Assembly: GCA_030840185.1 (NCBI GenBank)
Contig: JAUZFY010000152.1
Coordinates: 1-11,467, forward strand
Direction: 5' to 3'
Length of the DNA stretch: 11,467 nt
DNA from: Microbacteriaceae bacterium
GTDB lineage: Bacteria; Actinomycetota; Actinomycetes; Actinomycetales; Microbacteriaceae
In this document: piece after piece, positions 6,099-11,467 of the stretch
Numbering within the stretch: the first letter of the stretch is position 1
How the letters are laid out: each line of letters begins with the position of its first letter
Translations under genes and position numbers: made by a program
Notes under the pieces: model-generated
What the model was told of the DNA's origin: nothing
Databases searched by the model: none
What the model saw: the letters and a program-made list of their open reading frames with translations, nothing else

Positions 6099-6743
6099 CT
6101 AGGTCGCTCGGCGGTTCTGCTGCTGATACTTCACAAAGAAGTCGACACCGGAGACGGCGGTGAGAACCACCGCGATCGCGAGAAGAATCCAGGCAAACCA
6201 GTGCTCCCACTCGCCGATGACGGTCCAGAACGGGAAGAGCAACAGGGAGATCGCCACCGCCTGCAGCACGGTCTTGAGCTTCCCGCTCGCAATGGCCGGC
6301 ACGACTCTGGTGCGAATCACCGCGAGCCGGAAGATAGTGATCCCGAATTCCCGGATGAGGATGACGATCGTGACCCACCACCACAGTTCGCCGAGGATCG
6401 AGAGGGAGACTATGGCTGAGCCGATGAGCACCTTGTCGGCGATCGGGTCAAGGATCTTGCCGAAATTCGTGACCAGATTCTGCCTGCGGGCGAGGAGTCC
6501 GTCGACGGTATCGGTGACAATCGCGATGACGAAGAGAGCGGCGGCGGCGTAGCGCATCGGGCCGAGCCGTCCGTCGTCGGCCAGCAGAAGCCAGATGAAT
6601 GCCGGAGCCATGAAGATGCGAACCACGGTCACGATGTTCGCGACGTTGCCGGTGCTCGCCGGCGTATCGCCCGCTCGAGCGACCCTCCCCCGCATGGGGT
6701 TCGGTCGTTTCGATGGCGGCTCGAGGTGGTCAGGCAGCGCCAC
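6099..6743 (-). CDS. pgsA: CDP-diacylglycerol--glycerol-3-phosphate 3-phosphatidyltransferase
   Basis: This is a 214-residue integral membrane enzyme that makes phosphatidylglycerol phosphate from CDP-diacylglycerol and glycerol 3-phosphate. The CDP-alcohol phosphotransferase signature D-x2-D-G-x2-A-R-x8-G-x3-D-x3-D is complete, with D78, D81, G82, A85, R86, G95, D99 and D103. About 30 polar residues precede the first membrane segment (near 37-55), and further hydrophobic segments lie near 65-78, 105-117, 120-133 and 155-200. GTG 6743 is preferred because AGGGAG stands six bases upstream. It begins three bases after the ftsK stop and is followed by cinA. Phosphatidylinositol-phosphate-type relatives share the signature, but the position beside ftsK, clgR and recA matches actinobacterial pgsA genes. 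Confidence 0.93.
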   Translation of the reverse strand: MALPDHLEPPSKRPNPMRGRVARAGDTPASTGNVANIVTVVRIFMAPAFIWLLLADDGRLGPMRYAAAALFVIAIVTDTVDGLLARRQNLVTNFGKILDPIADKVLIGSAIVSLSILGELWWWVTIVILIREFGITIFRLAVIRTRVVPAIASGKLKTVLQAVAISLLLFPFWTVIGEWEHWFAWILLAIAVVLTAVSGVDFFVKYQQQNRRAT

Positions 6744-6746
6744 GAA

Positions 6747-9473
6747 TTACTCCCTGCCGGTTAGCTTCCAGGCGTCCTCGTCCTCCGAGGAATCGTCCAC
6801 CTCATCGTAACCGCTCGTCATGCTCGCCACCGGATCGTTGCCGACGGGGTCGGCGGAATAGCGGTCGTCGGTCGCGGTGGTCGCTGGGCCGTCCTCGCCA
6901 CGCAAGCGGGCGAGGACCCCGGGAAGCTGCTCGGGGGCGACGAGCACGTCGCGAGCCTTTGAACCCTCCGAGGGGCCGACGATCTCGCGGGACTCGAGGA
7001 GGTCCATGAGCCGGCCCGCCTTGGCAAATCCGACCCGGAGCTTGCGCTGTAGCATCGACGTCGAGCCGAACTGGGTGCTGACCACGAGTTCGGCCGCGGC
7101 AAGAAGCACCTCGAGGTCGTCCCCGATGTCGCCGTCGATCGCCTTCTTCTCGGCCTGGGACGCGACATCCTGGCGGTAGACCGGCTGGGCCTGCCGGGTG
7201 ACGTGCTGCACGACCGCGGCGACCTCGCTCTCGGTCACCCACGCCCCCTGAACCCGGATGGCCTTTGAGGCCCCCATCGGGAGGAACAGTGCGTCGCCCT
7301 GCCCGATGAGCTTGTCGGCCCCCGGCTGGTCGAGGATCACCCGGGAGTCGGTCATGCTCGACACCGCGAAGGCGAGGCGGCTCGGCACGTTCGCCTTGAT
7401 GAGGCCCGTGACGACGTCGACCGACGGTCGCTGGGTTGCGAGCACGAGATGGATTCCGGATGCTCGTGCGAGCTGGGTGATTCGCACGATCGAGTCTTCG
7501 ACGTCTCGCGGGGCGACCATCATGAGGTCGGCCAGCTCGTCGACGACGACGAGGAGGTACGGGTACGGCTTGAGCGATCGCTCGCTGCCGGCCGGCAGAA
7601 CAATCTCGTCGGCGACGACTGCCGCGTTGAAGTCGTCGATGTGCCGGAAGCCGAAGCTGGCGAGGTCGTCGTACCTCATGTCCATCTCCTTCACCACCCA
7701 GGCGAGCGCCTCCGCCGCCTTTTTCGGGTTGGTGATGATCGGCGTGATGAGGTGCGGAATGCCCGCATAGGGGGCGAGCTCGACCCGCTTCGGGTCGATG
7801 AGCACCATCCGCACCTCTGAGGGCTTGGCCCGCATGAGAAGCGACGTGATCATCGAGTTGACGAAGCTCGACTTTCCGGAACCGGTGGAACCGGCGACGA
7901 GAAGATGGGGCATCTTGGCGAGGTTGGCAACGACGAACCCGCCCTCGACATCCTTCCCGAGCCCGATTGTCATGGGGTGAACGCTCGAGGTACTCGCCTT
8001 CGAGCGAAGCACGTCGCCGAGGGACACGATCTCGCGATCGGCATTCGGGATCTCGACCCCGATCGCGCTCTTCCCGGGAATCGGAGACAGGATGCGTACT
8101 TCGTTGCTCGCGACCGCGTAGGAAAGGTTCTTGGTCAGCGCCGTGACGCGTTCGACCTTCACGCCCGGGCCGAGTTCGATCTCGTAGCGCGTGACCGTCG
8201 GGCCGCGGCTGAATCCGGTGACGCGGGCATCCACCTGGAACTGCTTGAGCACTTCGGTGATCGCCGCGACGATGACGTCGTTGGCCTCCGAGCGCGACTT
8301 GGGAGGCGTGCCGGGCACGAGGGTCGCCGCCGAGGGGAGCCGGTACGGCAACGCCGGTTGCGTCTGGTGCGGAGAATCAAACTCGCCGAGCTCGCCCTTG
8401 GTGGACGCGGTATCGGCGAACCCGGGAAGAAGGTCGGCGACGAGCGGACCGTCGTCCCGGATGCCGGTGACCGGGGCCACCTCGCCGGTGAATCTCTTCA
8501 CGGCATTCTCGGCCTCGACAAGCTCGTCGATGAGGCGGGTGCCGATTTCGTCCTCGCGTCTTGTCCGGTCGATGACCTCGGTCTCGGTGGAGTCCTTGTT
8601 CAGCACCGGGCTGTCGAAGGCCGGCTCGTCCTTGGACTTGCTGCGACGCCACCACGGCAGCGGACCAGAATCGTCGGCGTCGGCGTCGAGGTTGAGGTCA
8701 TCGAGGGTCCCGAAGGATTCGGTGCCTCCGGTAAACCCCTTTTGAAGCACCGCGGTCTTCGGCTCGGCGGTCGGCGCGTCGAAGAGGTAGGCGTAGAGCT
8801 GCCGCAGCCGGGCCCCGATACGGTTCGGCGGGGTCTTCGTGATGATGAAGATCGAAAACAGAAGAAGCACCGACACGATCGGGGTGGCGAGCCATGCCGT
8901 ACCGAGCGTCATCAGCGGTGCGGCGAGCACCCAGCCGACAATGCCGCCGGCGTGCGCGAGAACTGCCATCCCCTTCGACGGTTGCGGCGCGCCACCAAAA
9001 ATATGGCAGAGCGAACTCACCGTGGTGAGTAGCAGGGCAAGTCCAATCCCGATGCGGCCGTTGTCGTGAACGGACGACGGATGCCGGAACAGCCAGACGG
9101 CGAACAGCAGCATGATCACCGGGAGCGCGAAGGCGACCCGGCCGAACAGCCCGCCGAATGTGTAGGAGTCGAGCGCGATGGCAACCGGATCCGTGGGGTT
9201 GAACCACTCAACGACGACTCCGAGCACCGCGAGGACGAATAAAAAGAACGGGAAGCCATCTCGACGCTCATCCTTGGCAAGAGTCTCCTTGCCGAGGACC
9301 CGCGCCGCACCGCCGACGATATGGGCGAGGCCGAGCCAGACCGAGCTGAAGAAACCGTGTTCCGGCTGCGGTGTGACGACGGGCATCTTTCGGGTAGTAC
9401 CCTTGCCGGTTGGTCGACTCGAACCGCGCGCCGTTGTGCGGACACGCGGGGTCGACTTTGAGCTCGTAGCCAT
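6747..9473 (-). CDS. ftsK: DNA translocase FtsK
   Basis: This is a 908-residue septal DNA pump that clears the chromosome terminus before division. Residues 1-40 are basic. Hydrophobic membrane segments lie at about 74-90, 110-129, 141-160, 171-190 and 194-212. A low-complexity linker (about 235-395), rich in acidic residues, follows. The RecA-like motor carries Walker [10 protein letters not shown] (528-536), Walker [12 protein letters not shown] (640-650) and the [12 protein letters not shown] segment (about 679-690). A winged-helix gamma domain (about 788-850) should read polar DNA sequences. An acidic tail closes the protein. ATG 9473 gives the expected basic N-terminus; the frame is open to 9704, but that part overlaps the permease gene and is not FtsK-like. 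No Shine-Dalgarno precedes the ATG. Confidence 0.97.
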   Translation of the reverse strand: MATSSKSTPRVRTTARGSSRPTGKGTTRKMPVVTPQPEHGFFSSVWLGLAHIVGGAARVLGKETLAKDERRDGFPFFLFVLAVLGVVVEWFNPTDPVAIALDSYTFGGLFGRVAFALPVIMLLFAVWLFRHPSSVHDNGRIGIGLALLLTTVSSLCHIFGGAPQPSKGMAVLAHAGGIVGWVLAAPLMTLGTAWLATPIVSVLLLFSIFIITKTPPNRIGARLRQLYAYLFDAPTAEPKTAVLQKGFTGGTESFGTLDDLNLDADADDSGPLPWWRRSKSKDEPAFDSPVLNKDSTETEVIDRTRREDEIGTRLIDELVEAENAVKRFTGEVAPVTGIRDDGPLVADLLPGFADTASTKGELGEFDSPHQTQPALPYRLPSAATLVPGTPPKSRSEANDVIVAAITEVLKQFQVDARVTGFSRGPTVTRYEIELGPGVKVERVTALTKNLSYAVASNEVRILSPIPGKSAIGVEIPNADREIVSLGDVLRSKASTSSVHPMTIGLGKDVEGGFVVANLAKMPHLLVAGSTGSGKSSFVNSMITSLLMRAKPSEVRMVLIDPKRVELAPYAGIPHLITPIITNPKKAAEALAWVVKEMDMRYDDLASFGFRHIDDFNAAVVADEIVLPAGSERSLKPYPYLLVVVDELADLMMVAPRDVEDSIVRITQLARASGIHLVLATQRPSVDVVTGLIKANVPSRLAFAVSSMTDSRVILDQPGADKLIGQGDALFLPMGASKAIRVQGAWVTESEVAAVVQHVTRQAQPVYRQDVASQAEKKAIDGDIGDDLEVLLAAAELVVSTQFGSTSMLQRKLRVGFAKAGRLMDLLESREIVGPSEGSKARDVLVAPEQLPGVLARLRGEDGPATTATDDRYSADPVGNDPVASMTSGYDEVDDSSEDEDAWKLTGRE
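6750..6755 (-). promoter_or_regulatory. pgsA ribosome binding site
   Basis: AGGGAG on the minus strand lies inside the last ftsK codons, six bases before the GTG at 6743. It supports that non-ATG start and coupled translation with ftsK. Confidence 0.75.
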
Positions 9474-9480
9474 GTGTTCA

Positions 9481-9486
9481 ACGGTA
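9481..9486 (-). promoter_or_regulatory. Candidate -10 element for a leaderless ftsK transcript
   Basis: TACCGT (minus strand) fits TANNNT and ends seven bases before ATG 9473. The ribosome-site region is pyrimidine-rich rather than purine-rich. No convincing -35 is present, so confidence is low. Confidence 0.3.
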
Positions 9487-9501
9487 GCGCTGGGAGGCTG
9501 A

Positions 9502-9537
9502 CGAGACCGTCTCGACACGCAAGACGGAACCCCCGTC
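9502..9537 (-). terminator. Two small hairpins between the ABC permease and ftsK
   Basis: GACGG/CCGTC (9523-9527 and 9533-9537) starts within the permease stop codon, and CGAGAC-C-GTCTCG (9502-9514) follows. Each is short and no U-tract follows either. They may mark a weak end of the ABC transcript, but this is a tentative call. Confidence 0.3.
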
Positions 9538-10774
9538 AGTAGCGGATCGCGTCGATCACCTTGAACCGAACTGCCGCGACCGCGGGAAGAAGCCCCGCAA
9601 GAACACCGACGGCCATGGCGCAGACCAAGCCGAGGACGGCAGCCTCGATGGGGAATGGCGGAAGATCGATCGTGTTGCCCTGCGAGATCTTGCCCTGCAC
9701 CCACGGATTCTCCACGATGGCAACGGAAACGGCGACCCCTGCGGCGCCGGCCACGAGGGTGGCGACGACGCTCTCCATCATCACGGCGAAGAACACCCGG
9801 CCTGCTGTCGCGCCGAAGCTGCGCCGGATCCCGATTTCCCTGATGCGCTGGCGCACGGTGACGAGGGAAATGTTCACGAGGCTGAGCGCGCCGAGAAACA
9901 GCACGAGTCCGGCGACGCCGCCTACCACGATCTTGACCGGCCCGAGCTGGTCTCCCCCGTACGCGAGGTAGTCGTTTCGATTGACCTGAACCGTCACGCC
10001 GCTACCCGCAGCGGCGAGGACATCGCGCCTGATGAGTGGCGAGAGCGCCGTGGCGAGGGACGGCGGTACCCACGCCTCGAATTGCAGCTGGTCCTGCCCG
10101 GGCGATGACGATGACGCGGCCGAGGCGAAGGCCGACGTCAAGAGGTACATGGCTGGCTGGTCATTGCCGTACGGCATTCCGGCGATTCCGGTAATGACCG
10201 CGGAAACGGGATGCGGGCCAAGCAGCTTCACCGTCGGGTGAGTGCGCAAATCGGGCGACCCGAGCCGCCGCCAGAATGCCTCGTTCACCACGAGCGCGGG
10301 TGCTAGCCGGCGCTCGTCCGACTTCACGAACCACGACCCCGCGGTCATGGAAATCCGGTGCATCACCAGGTAGTCGACATCGACAGCTGTCGTGTTCACC
10401 TGCAGCGCTCCCGTCGCCGACTGCACCTCCCGAGAGCCGTTGACCACGCTCGAGTGGTACTTCACCTTGTACCGCGCGGCGACATTCTCGAAGGCCGTCG
10501 TGACCGCTGCTCGGTCGATTGCGGCACCGATGTCGGAGAACACATTGATGGCGAGCATCGCCGGGCGACCACCAGAGCGTTCGCTCGACTCTCGCAGCGC
10601 CTGCTCGGCGATCCCGCCGAGCCCAGCGACGGACGTGATTGCGGCGACGGCGACGGCGACACCGATGAGGCTGAGCAGCACCCGGGTCTTGTGGATTCGA
10701 ACCTCGGCCCAGGCTTCGGAGAGAGAGCCCACAAAAGCGGCGCCCGGCGACTGCCGCTTCATGCGGCCCTTCAT
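9536..10774 (-). CDS. MacB-like ABC transporter permease (FtsX fold)
   Basis: This is a 412-residue membrane protein with the type VII (MacB/LolCE) plan. TM1 lies at about 31-51, a large extracytoplasmic domain at roughly 55-280, and three further membrane segments at about 285-308, 330-354 and 376-402. Between TM2 and TM3 the sequence [20 protein letters not shown] is typical of the FtsX-fold coupling region. Such permeases act with a LolD/MacB ATPase by mechanotransmission, commonly exporting peptides, antibiotics or lipoproteins, or working with signalling partners; the substrate is unknown. The ATG at 10774 shares one base with the ATPase stop (TGATG), so the two are translationally coupled. 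An alternative ATG at 10762 has a slightly better-placed AAGG. No membrane-fusion partner is seen in the window. Confidence 0.9.
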   Translation of the reverse strand: MKGRMKRQSPGAAFVGSLSEAWAEVRIHKTRVLLSLIGVAVAVAAITSVAGLGGIAEQALRESSERSGGRPAMLAINVFSDIGAAIDRAAVTTAFENVAARYKVKYHSSVVNGSREVQSATGALQVNTTAVDVDYLVMHRISMTAGSWFVKSDERRLAPALVVNEAFWRRLGSPDLRTHPTVKLLGPHPVSAVITGIAGMPYGNDQPAMYLLTSAFASAASSSSPGQDQLQFEAWVPPSLATALSPLIRRDVLAAAGSGVTVQVNRNDYLAYGGDQLGPVKIVVGGVAGLVLFLGALSLVNISLVTVRQRIREIGIRRSFGATAGRVFFAVMMESVVATLVAGAAGVAVSVAIVENPWVQGKISQGNTIDLPPFPIEAAVLGLVCAMAVGVLAGLLPAVAAVRFKVIDAIRY

Positions 10775-11467
10775 CAGACGCTCTGCCGCTCGGCGAATTC
10801 GAACACTCGCTGAACATCCACGCTCGAGAGCACGCCGCGGTCGAGGCGATAGTGGCGCCGGGCACGGGCCGCAACGTTCACGTCGTGGGTGATCGTGATG
10901 AGCGCCGCGCCGGACGACTCGGCGACCTCATCGAGCAGTGCCATCACGCTCGCACCGGTCTCGATATCGAGCGCCCCGGTCGGTTCATCGGCGAGGATCA
11001 GACGGGGGCCGCGCACGAGCGCTCGCGCGATGGCCACCCGCTGTTGCTCGCCCCCTGACAGCTTCTCCGGGATGGACTCCAGCCGCCTGCCAAGCCCAAC
11101 CCGCTCGAGCATTTCGATGGCCAGGCGCTTGCGGTTCCAGAATGCTCGTCCGGTCGCGTAGAGCATCGGCGTCATGACGTTCTCCAAAGCCGTTCGCCCG
11201 CTCAAGAGGTTGAATTGCTGAAAGATAAAGCCGATCTCGGCACCTCTCGACCTGTCTCGCTCGTTGGCCGAGAAGTCGCTCGTGAGACGATCGTCGAAGT
11301 AGATGCTGCCGGAAGTCGGGCGGTCGAGCAGTCCGAGCAGATTGAGGAGCGTCGACTTTCCGGATCCGCTTCGACCGACGATGGAGACGTGGTCGCCGAC
11401 CGCTACTTCGAGGTCGACCCCTTTCAGGATCTCCAGAACCTCCTCATCCGGCAGCTCGACCGAACGA
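10774..11467 (-). CDS. ABC transporter ATP-binding protein, LolD/MacB type (5' end outside window)
   Basis: The frame is open to the window edge and the start codon is not included; 230 residues are visible. They contain Walker A GRSGSGKST, Q-loop FIFQQFNLL, ABC signature LSGGEQQR, Walker B LILADEPTGALD and switch histidine ITHD, so the nucleotide-binding domain is essentially complete and should be active. The LLGLLDRPTSG segment after Walker A and the FQQFNLL Q-loop are typical of the LolD/MacB/FtsE-like group. The visible frame contains no ATG, GTG or TTG upstream of 11205, and a start at the TTG there would remove Walker A, so the true start lies beyond 11467. It partners with the permease it overlaps by one base. 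Specificity cannot be read from the sequence. Confidence 0.93.
   Translation of the reverse strand, partial: RSVELPDEEVLEILKGVDLEVAVGDHVSIVGRSGSGKSTLLNLLGLLDRPTSGSIYFDDRLTSDFSANERDRSRGAEIGFIFQQFNLLSGRTALENVMTPMLYATGRAFWNRKRLAIEMLERVGLGRRLESIPEKLSGGEQQRVAIARALVRGPRLILADEPTGALDIETGASVMALLDEVAESSGAALITITHDVNVAARARRHYRLDRGVLSSVDVQRVFEFAERQSV

Noticed and set aside
6064-6384. Upstream in-frame extension of cinA
   Set aside because: It overlaps pgsA in another frame, and the CinA domain starts right after ATG 6063.
7905-9032. Long plus-strand open frame (375 codons) opposite ftsK
   Set aside because: It is a shadow frame in GC-rich DNA, antisense to a clear FtsK coding region, with Arg/Gly-rich translation and no recognisable domain.
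9474-9704. Upstream in-frame extension of ftsK
   Set aside because: It overlaps the permease gene and encodes arginine-rich shadow sequence; FtsK similarity begins after 9473.

Overview
The window is GC-rich bacterial DNA in which every gene I can support lies on the minus strand, so the region is read from position 11467 down to 1. It comes from an actinobacterium (Actinomycetota). The evidence is the gene order ftsK - pgsA - cinA - clgR - DUF3046 - recA - recX - miaB - miaA - dapF, the actinobacteria-restricted families ClgR and DUF3046, several GTG/TTG-type starts, and promoter elements of actinobacterial type. A Micrococcales/Microbacteriaceae-like member is my best guess, an inference from protein style and gene order only.

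Layout in transcription order. (1) 11467-9536: a two-gene MacB/LolD-like ABC exporter cassette, an ATPase (5' end outside the window) overlapping its FtsX-fold permease by one base. (2) 9473-5569: ftsK, pgsA and cinA, close together and probably co-transcribed: a chromosome-translocating septal ATPase, a phosphatidylglycerophosphate synthase and a nicotinamide-nucleotide amidase. (3) 5388-5080: clgR, a Clp/stress regulator, preceded by a good Shine-Dalgarno and an exact match to the SigR/SigH-type promoter (GGAAT-N18-GTT), and followed by strong hairpins. (4) 4980-4756: a small DUF3046 gene with a -10-like hexamer seven bases before its ATG, suggesting a leaderless mRNA. (5) 4474-3293: recA then recX, three bases apart, behind a 281-bp control region holding a degenerate LexA box and a candidate PafBC/RecA-NDp-type promoter. 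(6) 2519-1: miaB, miaA and the first codons of dapF, in a tight run with a 5-bp gap and an 8-bp overlap.

Together the genes form a conserved core block: DNA segregation, DNA repair and its stress control, membrane lipid synthesis, the two tRNA A37 modification steps (MiaA isopentenylation, then MiaB methylthiolation) and entry to diaminopimelate metabolism. No gene-free stretch exceeds 300 bp. The longest are 4475-4755 (recA control region) and 5389-5568 (clgR control region). I see no mobile elements, CRISPR arrays, RNA genes or defence genes. The ABC cassette is the part least expected in this core block. No undescribed multi-gene system is evident; the most interesting material is regulatory DNA around clgR, DUF3046 and recA, plus the uncharacterised DUF3046 gene.
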